64,000 bases of DNA from Epiperipatus broadwayi (Eukaryota; Onychophora; Udeonychophora; Euonychophora; Peripatidae): assembly GCA_028023455.1 (NCBI GenBank), contig JAQFVV010006471.1:124001-188000 (forward strand), given 5' to 3'. Positions 1 to 11,754 of the stretch are shown one piece after another. Positions within the stretch are counted from its first letter, which is position 1. Every line of letters starts with the position of its first letter. Under the pieces are notes generated by a model. That model was not told the origin of the DNA. It saw only the letters and a program-made list of their open reading frames with translations, and searched no databases. A program made the translations under genes and the position numbers.

Positions 1-575
1 CACTAAATATTGTTTCATTCATTTATATTCCAAATCTTTGATCAAAGAAAAGGACCACCTGGAAATCTTATATTGAGATAAAGATCAAAAATCAGAGTTT
101 GACAAGCTGATGTACTATCGCAATTTTACAAGAAAATTAATAATCACATTTTATTTCATAAAAGCACCTCTTTTCTAAAATAATCTTAGATACAGATAAC
201 ACAAACAATAAAGCTGGCAATCTATAGTCATTAGAAATAGGTGTAAAAGTGTTTTGGTGTTTATACAGACATTCTCATTCTTTCACACTCTTTTGCACAT
301 GTACATTTTTTTCTTTTTATCTCCCAATCTACTAATTTTAATCACCTTATTTTACACTTTCTTTCTGATCTGCTTTATTTTAACAAAAATTAATGTTAAA
401 TAATTTAACACCTTATTTAATAAGAAAATATAATAAATCAATATTAAATATTATTACCTTCTCTCTTTACAATTGCTTATTTATTAACTATTTATAAATT
501 ATATAATATATACACACATAAATCTATATATATAAGATTTTTTTTCTTAATTAAATAATATATGTGTTTGAGATG
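1..575 (-). repeat. Arm of a dispersed repeat, inverted copy of 50436-51003
   Basis: This stretch is the reverse complement, with moderate divergence, of 50436-51003. Shared landmarks include the segment around a TTTGATCAAAGA-like core near base 40, a block with GACAAGCTGATG near 103-114, and an AT-rich end near 540-575. The copy is cut by the window edge, so it probably extends upstream. In the other copy the sequence continues into the 3.6-kb duplicated block, so this is likely one end of a larger repeat family. No coding capacity is visible. Confidence 0.75.
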
Positions 576-599
576 AGGACATATATCCACAATATATAT

Positions 600-2342
600 A
601 TTGTAGTGGGCACACGATGATCGAAGGCTACACTTCCCTTTTACGTGTACATAATGGGAAATTCAATAATTCCAAATCATCCACATTCCGTTACCGCAAG
701 CAGAGATAAATAAGAAAATAGATGAGTCTATCTCCGTATTTGACCGAACCTGTATGCTATATGGATATAACCCCAGGTTATGTTTCCCGACTTTCTCCCG
801 ACTGCTGTAAGATTTGACAGAGTTACAGTGCTTGGATGATTTATAAATCGAATGGAATCAAACACTGCACCACCAAATTTCATGTGTTAATTCAATAATC
901 AAAAAATGAATAATAGTTCCCCACCCTAAGACTAGACTATCCCTTTTTGAACGTGGCGAAAAACGAGACAAGACAGATTTAAATAGAAAAAAATATATAT
1001 TTAATAGAATAAATCAATCATAAAAAAAATCTATAAAACACATTTACATTAAATAAAACAGATTATGATCTATAGTGCTACAAGAAAAAGAACACATAAA
1101 AACTCTTATAAATGCTGGTACATTTATAAATCGTCACTCTGGGTATTTATCAAAAAAAAATTCAAGAATGTCTTTATCATTTACAAAAGGAAGGTGGCCA
1201 TTGTCTAAGTCAACGATGTGCATGTTGAAATATATAAAAGAAAATATGTATCTTTACCTAGGTTTTAGTCTCTGAATTTATCTGACGTCCTGCCAACCAT
1301 CACATGGATTTCTCCACTTCTTTAGGAGGGATGGTCACTCGTAGGTTAGATTTGGTTGTGTATAGCTTCTCAGTGTTAAGGCATCATGGACGAGGCATCA
1401 AGGACAAGGCATCAAGGACAAGGCAACTAAATGAATCCATCGGCAGGTGCTACGACGGTGATTATTACATATTGACAAGAACCATTAGTACAGTAAGTCC
1501 GGATCGACCAGCGATCACGATGGCCTTAGCCAGCCATTCTAGATGAAGCACCAATGTTAAAAGTCATATTTGCTAACTATATTGGTTGATTATCGGAGCT
1601 GTGTTTTACCATCCTCTCAACACAAAGTCTCTGGCTCTATTCTCTCCTGAAAACTTTTTTTTAATTAAAAAAATTCCACCAGCCTTTGTCCTTCTGATCC
1701 TTTGTTTTCACTTTCATTCACACCTTTCTTACTATGCCTTCGGCCATATGTAAATTTGTTTTACTCAATCTAGTAGCACTATGTACATTTATTTATTTCA
1801 ATATTTTTTAATTTAATTACACAGATTTTAATACATGTTTTTCTCTCTTTTTTTTATTTAAGTTTAGACAAGCATTTATTATTGCTGTCTATATTCTGCT
1901 CCAAATACACTCCATACACGCATTTCGTTTATCGTCAAATGTGTACTTTAAAACCCAGATCCTTATCTTTTGATTATGATTAACTTTCTATGTTTTGCAT
2001 GCTATTTAAGGTTTTTTTAAACTTTACTTTTTTTCAAAATCAGATTTTAAGTTGCATTTGATTTATATTTCTTTATCACTTTATTTTTTAATGTACACCT
2101 CCAATAATTCTAATTTTACATTTTAATTTCACCAAAATCCGAACTTTGGAGGGTAAAAGATAAGAATCTTTTTGATTCTACTTCCCTCTCTTTTTTAATT
2201 AATTGAAACATTTCTTTGTTCTGTAAATTTTCTAAGCTCGCTCTTTTTTCTTTTTTATTTATTTTATCAAACATGATATTTAATATTCTGTGAATGTTTA
2301 ATATTTATGTGTGACCGCAGTATGTGCGATCATCACAATATA
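600..2342. other. Unclassified repeat-like block between TA-rich edges
   Basis: The block is slightly less AT-rich than its surroundings and contains only short ORFs with no recognisable domain. Both edges read ATATTGT followed by a GATGATCG-containing segment when viewed inward from each side, which hints at degenerate inverted termini. It holds a short 14-bp tandem repeat at 1388-1427. It could be a non-autonomous transposon or an LTR fragment. I cannot assign a family. Confidence 0.3.
1388..1427 (+). repeat. 14-bp tandem repeat, nearly three units
   Basis: The unit GGACAAGGCATCAA is repeated about 2.8 times with one mismatch in the first unit. It lies within an 80-codon open frame (1304-1546), but nothing else suggests that this frame is translated. 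Confidence 0.8.
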
Positions 2343-2356
2343 TATATATATATATA

Positions 2357-2497
2357 TATGATCAATAGATGGAGTTTTACCAGCTGATCTGAAGGTGAAG
2401 CAAACCAAAAAGATAGTGAATTCTGACTCTTTTGATGTTTATGTAAACAAAATATGCATGTACAGAGGTTTTGGTAAAGCTCCACCTATTGATCATA
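2357..2497. mobile_element. MITE-like element with 26-bp terminal inverted repeats
   Basis: Bases 2357-2382 and 2472-2497 are inverted repeats matching at 24 of 26 positions; the outer part is TATGATCAATAG. The whole element is 141 bp and non-coding, and sits directly after a TA microsatellite. No clear target-site duplication is visible, so the superfamily is not assigned. Transcribed, it would fold into a hairpin with a ~90-nt loop. Confidence 0.65.
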
Positions 2498-4139
2498 AAT
2501 GCAAGTGATAGCAAGTTACGTGATTTATAACTTGTTTTTGTTTTTCATATATATATATAATCAAAGCTGAGTTTATATTAACATAGCAAATCCTTACACT
2601 TTAATGGATAGGCTTCAACCTACTCCAACCTCCAACTCTTCAGTCATTCACACCATTGACAATCTGATGATAGAATTTCCAAAGCCCAATTTAATATTAC
2701 TTACAGTAATGTAAATTTACTTTAACATTAGATGATACTCAATTTAATTAAACTAGTTTCTGAATAATTATAGTAACATTTTGAAAACATTTTATAAATC
2801 TACATATTATTTATAATGTTTAAATAAAATACACCCTTACTCAGTTTTATATTAGTTTAATGAAACATTAAACACAATATTAATATTTTGTTCACACTTT
2901 ATATTATATCACACATTACATTATATCGTTACACAATTATTGCTTAAGTTATGTTTTAAAATGAGCCACTCTACAAGAATTCATTATTAATAAATCTATT
3001 AGATAATATTTCATTCTACCATCCCTAATTACATCATTATTTAGAGATACCATATGTTTTTATTGGATATTTACCAATGTACAATCACTGGTATTATTTA
3101 TCTATATTATTTACCTATCTAAATATCCCATCAATCAATTATATAAATGGATTATATAACAATTAAATTATATAATATGATCTTTGGCTGCTGTCCAAAG
3201 CCAAATATAATATTAAAGTTATACTAGTTAATAAAAATTATGATTCCCACTTCAAAAAGTTTACAGGTAATTAAGACAAATCATTCTATAAATGACAGAA
3301 CAAAATCTATTATGATTTTTATAATTGGACAAGATAAGCAAATTAATAATGCACCCCTGAATTAAAGAAATTATTTCTACCAATAATATTGATTTAGATA
3401 AGTAAACAAACATCTAAATATAGAAACAAATATAAAATTTATATCTAATCAGACTTACTAATAATGTATAAGAAAATATACAAATATCTAACTCTATTTC
3501 ATTTACTTTACATACCAAAATTACTCTGCATATTCAAAAGAAATAATTAGACAGATTCACTGGATTTTAATCACCTTTAAATTTATTTGTTAATAATTAA
3601 AAATTTATAATAGTAATAATAAAAATATATAAAAAACCAAAACAAATGATATCTGCAATAGACTAAAATTCTAGCCAATTGAAAAATACAATATGTTTTT
3701 TTAATAAATAAATAAATGATGGTTTGTTACAGGTATCAGAATTAATAATGAATAAAAATAGAATATGTATGTATGAAACTCAAAAGTGGTTGCATGACAG
3801 TAATATTATATATAAAGTAAAAGAGAGATTTTAAATATCTTCCTGAGACTTTAAATAGAATGTACAAAGATGAATAAAATGTGATCAAATAAAAATTGAT
3901 CTCTATTTATTCATTAATATAATTTCTATATAATTAAATTAACATAAACCCATTATATTTACACTCTTTTCTATCCATTATTTCTGAGTTAAATCTTGAA
4001 ACTAAAAATAAAATTAAATATTTGAAAATATCAGGTTGTATTAACCTATATCTTCAGATAAACCTTTAAATAATAAAAACACCAATGAATCTCTCTGACC
4101 TTTTTATCATGTGAATCCTATAATAACCCATATATATTG
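2498..4139. other. AT-rich stretch without recognisable genes
   Basis: I see only A- and T-rich sequence with short runs and no long ORF, inverted repeat or RNA gene that I can support. Confidence 0.6.
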
Positions 4140-4201
4140 TGACCTTTCAGATTGGCACCCTGGAGGAATGTGGTAAGTTCACATTGTGCCAATAGTGGTC
4201 A
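4140..4201. other. Imperfect 62-nt hairpin, possible structured RNA
   Basis: Three stacked complementary segments lie in register: TGACC (4140-4144) with GGTCA (4197-4201), TTGGCAC (4152-4158) with GTGCCAA (4186-4192), and AATGTG (4167-4172) with CACATT (4180-4185), around a 7-nt loop. The stems are separated by an asymmetric internal loop and an 8-nt bulge. The size suits a small hairpin RNA or a transposon relic. Nothing shows that it is transcribed. Confidence 0.5.
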
Positions 4202-5227
4202 GGGGTACATAGTAAAAAAGATGGATTGTTATATAACTTAATGTATAATTTGGTTAAAAAGTTCTTGGGATGCTAGTTGGGGTATACCAACCATTAAAAT
4301 TTTTTATGTATATCTAATAGTGGGAAAGGGGAATGGATTGTATCAGAAGTTGTTGGTATAAAAGCTAAACTAGTGAGAATGAGTACTGTTTGTCTGTAAG
4401 GCCCCGATGAGTGCTTATTCATTAATTTTCTAATTTATTGTTTATTGCCATTTCAAGATCTAACTGTTATATGGGGTGCACGTCCATTCACATTATTCCA
4501 CACTTCATGCCTCATTCATATTTCTAATTATCACTCAGAATATCCATCTTGCAATAACACTTTATTTTGCCATAGATATAGCTAATAGATCAGTCATTAA
4601 TAGACCTCTGGATTAAGAGACAGACAGACGCACACACCATCAGATAGTATGATATTTTTATTAATTATTTATTGCATAAATTTTTTTATTTAAAAATGTA
4701 AAAGTTATTTGTTTCATTTATTATTAGATAGTATTTGTAATTTAATTTTTTTTTTCAATACTTTATTTCTAACATTTTTTTTACAAGTAATAATTTCTTG
4801 CATATTGTTGGCCTCATTATAACTAAAAAAAGGAGGCATGGCTAAGTAGATGGAGGACTTCAGAAAAAGTTTTAGAGAAGGTGAAATACTTTTCTAAAAA
4901 AAAGGGAGTAAAAATAAAGCAGAGATAATTTATATAATAAAACAAGTGAACCTAATATTTTCATTAAATTCTCCACTATTCTCTTTACTAAGTAAACTTC
5001 TCAAATACTAATCAAGCATAAATGCTAACATGTAATTGTGAAGGACACAGGATAGGATTGTTCAATATGAAAGGCTAAACTTTTAAAGGTACACCAGCTC
5101 TGGCTTTCATCGATTAACAATTTAAATTTACTTTTGTTCAAAATATATAAATATATAAAAAATGCTCATACAATTTTGCTATAACTTACTTATAATAAAT
5201 AGTGTGATACTGGAAATACATAAACTA
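4202..5227. other. AT-rich stretch without recognisable genes
   Basis: No ORF or repeat structure is supportable here. A TATA-like GGTATAAAAGC near 4358 stands out but has no convincing gene downstream. Confidence 0.5.
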
Positions 5228-5519
5228 CATGTCTTCAAACTCAGCTCTTTAACCAAAGAAACTATATGAGCCTGAACTAAATTCAGTGATCCCATATTTT
5301 AGTAGGCTTAGCAATTTAATATAGCCAAAGCCCTAATAGCAAAATTATAATATTAGTAAAATATCAGTCATATTTCACATGACCTATATAGCTTGTATTA
5401 CCAATATGTAATATATAAAGAGCCTTCTAATAGCTATAAACAAGCTTATTTATTTTATTTATTTATTTTTTTATGATAAATGCTACAAGAGAAAATACCT
5501 GAAGCCTTTATCTATGATG

Positions 5520-5576
5520 GTCCCCATCCCCATACCAGTTTCAAGCTTATGGCTCTCATCAGTGAGGAGCTAGGAC
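5520..5576 (-). ncRNA. Type I hammerhead ribozyme
   Basis: On the minus strand the core CTGATGA (5562-5556) is followed by a stem II hairpin GAGC-CATAA-GCTT, then GAAA (5542-5539), then CTGG and a GTA cleavage triplet, with cleavage expected between 5533 and 5532. Stem I pairs TCCTCA next to the core with TGGGGA after the cleavage site; an outer GTCC/GGAC helix extends it. Stem III is minimal, as in many PLE-type hammerheads. All invariant core bases are present, although stem II begins with a G-U wobble. Confidence 0.85.
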
Positions 5577-5989
5577 ATTAGATTCAAAATTTAACTCAAG
5601 CCAAGCATTTATCTAATTCTTAAATATTAAGAAAAAGATCCAAATCTTCAGACACCTACATGTCTTCAAACTCAGCTCTTTAACCAAAGAAACTATATGA
5701 GCCTGAACTAAATTCAGTGATCCCATATTTTAGTAGGCTTAGCAATTTAATATATCCAAAGCCCTAATAGCAAAATTATAATATTAGTAAAATATCAGTC
5801 ATATTTCACATGACCTATATAGCTTGTATTACCAGTATGTAATTTATAAAGAGTCCTGCTAATAGCTCTAAAAAAGCTTATTTATTTATTTTTTTTATGA
5901 TAAATGTAGGTGTCTGAAGATTTGGATCTTTTCCTTAATATTTAAGAATTAGATAAATGCTTGGCTTGAGTTAATATTTTGAATCTAAT

Positions 5990-6046
5990 GTCCTAGCTCC
6001 TCACTGATGAGAGCCATAAGCTTGAAACCGGTCTGGGGATGGGGAC
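5990..6046 (+). ncRNA. Type I hammerhead ribozyme
   Basis: CTGATGA (6004-6010), stem II 6011-6023, GAAA (6024-6027), CCGG (6028-6031) and a GTC cleavage triplet ending at 6033 are all present. Stem I is formed by 5990-6003 and 6034-6046, with an inner 6-bp helix and an outer GTCC/GGAC helix. Stem III is the self-complementary CCGG without loop, a form known to favour dimeric cleavage. It is the inverted partner of the ribozyme at 5520-5576. Confidence 0.87.
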
Positions 6047-6198
6047 CATCATAGATAAAGGCTTCAGGTATTTTTTCTTGTAGCATTTATCATAAAAAAA
6101 ATAAAAAAATAAGCTTGTTTAGAACTATTAGCAGGTTCTTTATATATTACATATTGGTAATATAAGCTATATAAGTCATGTGAAATATGAGTGATATT

Positions 6199-6718
6199 TT
6201 AATAAACTAACAATAAAAATAATAATTGGAAACGTTATCCTAAACTGTTTAATGAAATGTTTTATTGACTCTCATTTAGTAAGCTTTCTATTTTTATTGT
6301 GTAAAATAAGGATGAAACAGAGAAATTATTCATTCTAATACTTTATATTATTAGAATAACTATGTATACCATATTACCTTACCATTCACACCTATAAATG
6401 AGTGATAGAATGCATGACTTAATATTTGATAATTATTTATCAGAAATGTGTACAAGCATGGATGATTGAATAACCCTGAACTTAACCGTTATTAAATTTT
6501 ATTAAATGCTGGAAATTTTAGATGGAAAAAAGTTGAAAATGACATGAATCATAAACATTTATTTGGATGATCTTGTTGAAGTTTGGAAATTTTATGACAA
6601 ATAACTTGATTCAAATATGTGCAAAAGCTGCTTGTAATGTCCATTAGGAAGCCCTAAGAACATTGGTGATAATTGCTGTTTTGCCAAAATTCATGTTTAT
6701 CCTACAGGAATAATGTTT
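6199..6718. other. AT-rich stretch without recognisable genes
   Basis: No ORF, repeat or RNA structure is supportable. It lies between the hammerhead cluster and the target site of the LTR retrotransposon. Confidence 0.5.
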
Positions 6719-6722
6719 ATAT
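6719..6722. repeat. 4-bp target-site duplication (ATAT), left
   Basis: ATAT directly precedes the TG terminus of the LTR retrotransposon and matches ATAT at 14379-14382 directly after its CA terminus. Four base pairs fits Ty3/gypsy-type integration. In AT-rich DNA the match is weak evidence alone, but it occurs exactly at both outer LTR edges. Confidence 0.6.
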
Positions 6723-9342
6723 TGTACCGGTCGAAACCCACCACCACCGCAAGTCAAATCAGATTCAAACTCAGCTGAACCAAAACTGAATTCAAACCCA
6801 ACTCAACAGCTCAGATAGCAGAAATCGACGGCACAGTGCCATGCGCCAAGAACTAGTTCAACGGTTGGTGAGGACTAGAGACCCTTGCACTGACACGAAT
6901 ATCTAATAATTAATTACTTTGACTACTTTTAAATCGAATCATATGTATGTTCGGGTTGCCAACACAGACAGCGAGTATTAACATTTAAATAATTATAAAA
7001 AGAATGATGAACTAAGAAACCAAGTATGTTGGAAAGTATTTAATAAGAATAATTTGTTTTGTTTCATAGAATATAAAATACATTAACTACCTCTAGTCTT
7101 TAAGATATCTTACAATTATAATAAGAGTGGCGGTCCTTATCATATGCCAACAAGTATTACACAACATGGAATTCTATGTCTATGCCCCCAACGAGAAATA
7201 TAAAGGCAGATAAAGGTATTCATTAATAAGGAAATGATTGCTCTAATTTTATTATGACAGAATGTGATATTTATTTTCACATTCGAAAATCTACTCATGA
7301 AGAGCAAGATACGTAATTTAGGGCATAACTTTAATCTTGATTTGAAAACTGATTTAACTAAATATATTTGAAAATTTGTTCGACTTTAATTTAAATCCCT
7401 TCATCATGGATTACGAGCATGGAGCGGGTTTTACCGGAACAAAAATGCAATGGTGCTTGACGAATTACGAGGCAGAGAGTCAAATTTAAAGATGATCGCT
7501 AGTCGATGATCGAAGCCCTATGGCGGCTTGCATCAACAAGTCTTACGCCCTTTGACTAATGAATACGAAAGGAAGTACTTTCTTCCTTGAGAAATTTAAA
7601 TAAGAGAATATGATCACCGACCAGCCTAACGGAGCGGAAGATGGCCCTACGTCAGCAACGTTTGATGATGATGACTTGATAGTCATCGTTGAAAAATAAA
7701 ACCCATGTAGAATGCTCTACGTGATGACTTGACCAATTAATTAAAGTCAAACGAACTTTTATCGAACTATTTTAAAACATTTATAAACTATATTAATTAT
7801 GCCCTAATATCGTGCCCTTCCTGAATATTAATATAAAATAACAAAAGTGGAATTAAAATACATTTAACCCTTTATCGACCCTTTTTGCAATAAAGACATT
7901 TAAGATTATATTTGCATAAATAAATATTAGTGGAACAAGAAAATCATTTAACATTATGTGAATATATATAAATACTTATAACTTAGATAGGAGCTGGGGA
8001 CATAGGTGAAAAATTGAGCTAATAATTTATTATTAGCTAAATGTAAAAATAGTAAACATGTAATATTTTCCTTTGACTCGATGATTAATAGAACTTATAA
8101 ATTTAGCTCTAATGGGCGAGAATTACTATTTGAAATTAATGTTATATTATTTGCGTGAGGCAAATGGAATCAAGGAGCTCATCGAGTCGAAAGATTATTG
8201 GCATATAATTTTTAAATACGACATTAATAAAGCACACTAATATATATATATATATTAAAAACGAACCGCCAGGTAAGAAAAGAAAAAGTTTAAAGACTAG
8301 AGATTTAAAGAATTACGCTATAGATTTACAGTAGCATTTTATAAATAAAAGGTGTTACAAAGATTTTACATTAAAGAATAAAAGAGCTCTTAAAAAGAAG
8401 GAGTATAAAATAAAGTTCGAACTGGCCAGAAAGTTTAACGTCCATTATAAAACATATATTACCCCTTCCGTGCTTGTCCTTAAGTTACACCTCCAAGTTG
8501 TTGAAAACGTAGGCACCATTGGTTGATTACTGGAACAGCATTTTAGTAGCCTCCATAATTTTAGCAGAATGATCGATCCGGAAAAGGTTCAGCAGCTCCA
8601 GTGAAGATTTCTCGGGACTTTAGGAACCGTAGCCAGATCCCTGATGTTCTAGCCCTCTATCATGATGAAATACAATTTTTATACACACAGAGTTCACTGC
8701 ACTACTCTACAACCAAAACTAGCCTTTTCTCCTGACTTTTCAGGGCTATATATATTGTCCAGATGCCTTAAGGCTAGCGCTCATTTTATTATCAATCTTT
8801 TTTTTTTTAGTTGTTTTCAAATACATTCCTTCGATAAGGCTTTCAAACTAATTTTTGAATTCCTTTCCTAATTAGAAAATGAATTCTTAAAATCTGAAAT
8901 GATTTTAATTAGAAATTGAATTCTTATCTTTTTTAATTAATAAAACTTTACTGTTGTTTTTGAGAATTTGAAAGCCTATGGAAAGAATGTAGCTTTTAAT
9001 CAACAACACTTTAACAAATTATTTAAAATTAAAAAAAAACAAGTATTCCCGACGCAATGAAACTTTCGAACAATTATATATATTTAATATTTACAAATAT
9101 ATATACGCACAATCCACGCAATTTAATATATATAAATTCATGAATATTTTATCATGAATTTATTTAGAGAATTGATCAAATTTAAACTAAACTAATTAAT
9201 TTTACTACGTATTTGAAACAAGTTATTCATTATGGAAATTAGCGTGGATTGAACGTATAAAGCCCCATTGCATCGGAAATTTAAGGTTAGTATTAGGGTA
9301 AATAACATGAAGCTAGGATCGAACTCAGATCCGACTGCTTCA
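6723..9342 (-). repeat. 3' LTR
   Basis: This is the downstream LTR in the minus-strand reading; on that strand it starts TGAAGCAG and ends GGTACA. It matches 11755-14378. Roughly 7190-8255 shows no difference from the other LTR by eye, while 8260-9342 carries most of the substitutions. Short ORFs inside differ between the copies and are unlikely to be translated. Confidence 0.88.
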
Positions 9343-9356
9343 TTTCTTTTCACTTC
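9343..9356 (-). promoter_or_regulatory. Polypurine tract of the LTR retrotransposon
   Basis: On the minus strand the all-purine run ending GAAAAGAAA, broken only by one T, directly abuts the start of the 3' LTR. Purine runs at this spot prime plus-strand cDNA synthesis in LTR elements. Its placement is one of the main reasons for orienting the element on the minus strand. Confidence 0.7.
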
Positions 9357-9615
9357 AAAAAAAAACAATGAAAAAAAAATGACTTTACTTACGCAGGATA
9401 TAGTTGCATAAGTGTATAGACTCTGGGAGAACAGCATGAGCGTGAATAATATAACCTGCCCAAGCTACAAAAATTATACATGTCTCACTACGATCAATTT
9501 TTTGAATATTCAACTTATAATAAGTTTAAAAAAATCGGTCCGTTTATCAAGTCTCATTTTCCTATGGTCATGTCAGTTGGTCATCTGTATATATATCTGT
9601 CATTTACAGTTTATC

Positions 9616-10239
9616 TTACTGTTTCCCTGGATCAGGTGGTACATATTGTTTTAACTGTCTGGCATTGTAATGGTCATAGTCCTGGTCTTCCCTGGTTGTC
9701 GTCAAGTTCCCATAGTCTATTGCTGTCATTAATTCTATGGCCTTTTCTGCGACCGAATGCACAAACAACAATTCTTTAATATTATCTCGATGAGCGATGG
9801 GGTTCTCTCCTGGGTCATCTTTGAAAATTTGAATCTGTATCAAGGATCCAGGCATTGGCATCTGTAACTTCTTCATACTAAGTTGAGGACTCATCATCTG
9901 TCCCATTTCCACTTTTAGTTTCATTGGACTAGTGGTCTGAACATCTTTTTCTGTATCTATATCCGCTTCTTCCACTGCTTCATAACTGGACTCATCCTCA
10001 CCACTGTTGTTTTCCTTGCTGTCCACAACTTCTTTTGGTGTGGCCTGATCATCTTCATTTTCTATTTTTGGGTCTTCAGAGGGATTTATTTCTTGCTGAA
10101 GCTTTACATTTTCTAGATTTGAGTTGGCTTGGATGCCATATGCTTCCTCGATCCTTACCAGCCTTTCCATCATCATCATCAGTACCTTTCGATCTTCTCT
10201 CATTTCTCTGAGGATCGTTTGTAAAGTGTCTTTTCCCAT
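9616..10239 (-). pseudogene. Truncated Gag-like protein of the LTR retrotransposon
   Basis: The 207-residue frame starts at MGKDTLQ; a further in-frame ATG lies 16 codons upstream, but the intervening hydrophobic residues look like leader sequence. The N-terminal ~40 residues (REMREDRKVLMMMMERL) are charged and predicted helical or coiled-coil. An acidic linker follows, rich in E, D and S (about residues 55-110), then a segment FKDDPGENP near residue 150 that resembles the start of a gypsy-type Gag core. The protein then ends without the rest of the core, a CCHC knuckle or any Pol. Coiled-coil followed by a Gag-core start is typical of gypsy Gag; the truncation suggests a defective or minimal Gag. 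It is the only sizeable ORF between the LTRs. Confidence 0.55.
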
Positions 10240-11021
10240 TTTTGAAAATACGAAAATAATGTAATAAACAATCAATATAATGAACACTGCAGATCAACTT
10301 ATAGTACTCTCTGTATGCTTAAAAATATTTTTTTTTTCTTCAGTAATTTTAACTAGGTCTCTGACTACAGGTCCATTGTCCCAATCTTCACCAGCTGCTT
10401 CATATTATTTCCCCAATCTATGTAATCTGCCTTTTTTTTAGTTTACCTACGTTTTCTTGGTTAGCTCTTTATTTTAACTGTTTGAGTGAGACATGTATTC
10501 AAAAATATTAAAGATAAGAAAAAAAAAAAACATTATTCACTTTCCCTTTGTTCAACTGTTCTGTTCTCCCATGTCTGAAAAAAAAACTATACAGTGATAT
10601 ACAAATATTATGTATTAGCAGATACAACAAATCATTCTGTATTGAACACACTTGGTTTTTTTTTTATTATGGCGATTGACCCACTACTGTGCTGACAATC
10701 AAATTTGCTGACAAATTTATTTATCTGGGCGCCAGTGAGCAAAATGAGATCAATAGGGCATGTGATATAACCCATTGACCCCCAAACCACATATGATAGA
10801 CTTAACCTTTAATAAAACAATTGAATTGATGATGAGTAATATTATTTAATAACAGCTAACGCGTTCATGACCTGAGTTTAAATATAGGAGTTTAAATATT
10901 ACTAAGCATGAGGCTTTAACACCAAAAAAATGTCAAAATTAATATTACAAGAACTTTTATTGGAGATATTATTCTAAATCTTGCTAGCATGAAAGCGTGC
11001 AAACCATTTAAGCATTTTGCC

Positions 11022-11174
11022 AACTGCATCTGGCTGCTTGGTGTACACAAAGGGTCTTCACCTGCTTTGAGGTTACTCTAGAAATTATTGTCATTAAAGC
11101 GTAATGTCACACTGCATCGGACCGCTTGACAGATAATTCCCAGTTTGAAGGTCTTCGCCTACTTTGAGACTACT
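11022..11174. repeat. Two diverged direct repeats in the retrotransposon leader
   Basis: Two ~60-bp units (11022-11080 and 11111-11174) share ACTGCATC, a GCTTG segment and GTCTTC-CCT-CTTTGAG. They lie in the 5' untranslated part of the minus-strand element, between its primer-binding region and the Gag-like ORF. They may be packaging or structural leader repeats. No function can be shown. Confidence 0.55.
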
Positions 11175-11721
11175 AAAAATACGGAGCGAACATTTAATAT
11201 ATATGCTAGCAAGCAATACTTTGAAATTAAGACTTTTATATGATATCATATTAGATATTTTTATATTATAACAACTGAGATAAACATAATTAATTTTGAC
11301 ACAGAAAAACATTTCATTTATTATTTTACCCCAATGCTTTGATCTATGGACTCTTACTACTTTGCTAACGATATTTTTCCTATTGTCACGAACGCGTATA
11401 ACACAAACGTATAATATATATACTGATATAGTACACGTATAATTAATATATATACATATGAATAATTATTTTAACTAACGAATCTTTTACTGAACGAACA
11501 TTTAAAAAAATAATCTTGAAAACATTTTTATAAGAAAGAATTAGAAAATGATATTTTAATTTATTAAATCATTTCAGTATATATATAACACTTAATTTTT
11601 TTAAAAATATAATATCACTCTACAAGAATATCACTTTAAACTATTTAGATTTCAATTGAGACTGAGTAACTAAAATCACAATTTCTAATCTCCAGGGCAT
11701 GTGTGGGGTTTATTAAGTCGA

Positions 11722-11754
11722 GCCACAACGATTGGGCAGCCAAAAACATAACCA
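11722..11754 (-). promoter_or_regulatory. Primer-binding-site region
   Basis: On the minus strand the bases after the 5' LTR read TGGTTATG, followed 12 bases further by TGGCTGCCCAATCG. Both start with TGG, which pairs with the CCA end of a tRNA. The second resembles the TGGCGCCCAACG type used by many gypsy elements but has mismatches. I cannot tell which one primes, and no tRNA is assigned. Confidence 0.45.

Larger units (their letters stand above)
5228..6198. mobile_element. Cluster of ~428-bp hammerhead-ribozyme units (retrozyme/PLE-type)
   Basis: Three copies of one unit are present. On the minus strand a complete unit (5655 down to 5228) is preceded in tandem by a partial unit (5904 down to 5656); the repeat period is about 428 bp. 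A third copy (5905-6198) lies on the plus strand, head-to-head with the partial unit. Complete units carry a type I hammerhead followed by a conserved A-rich stretch with AAGCTTGTTTA and a GTCATGTGA-like motif. There is no ORF. Tandem non-coding hammerhead units are known from animal retrozymes and from PLE pseudo-LTRs; assignment to one or the other is inference. Related units are at 35189-36060 and 41865-42150. Confidence 0.75.

Noticed and set aside
10690-10745. TGGCGCCCAGAT on the minus strand as primer-binding site
   Set aside because: It is a good TGG-type match but lies 1 kb inside the element, not next to an LTR edge, so the site at 11722-11754 is preferred.
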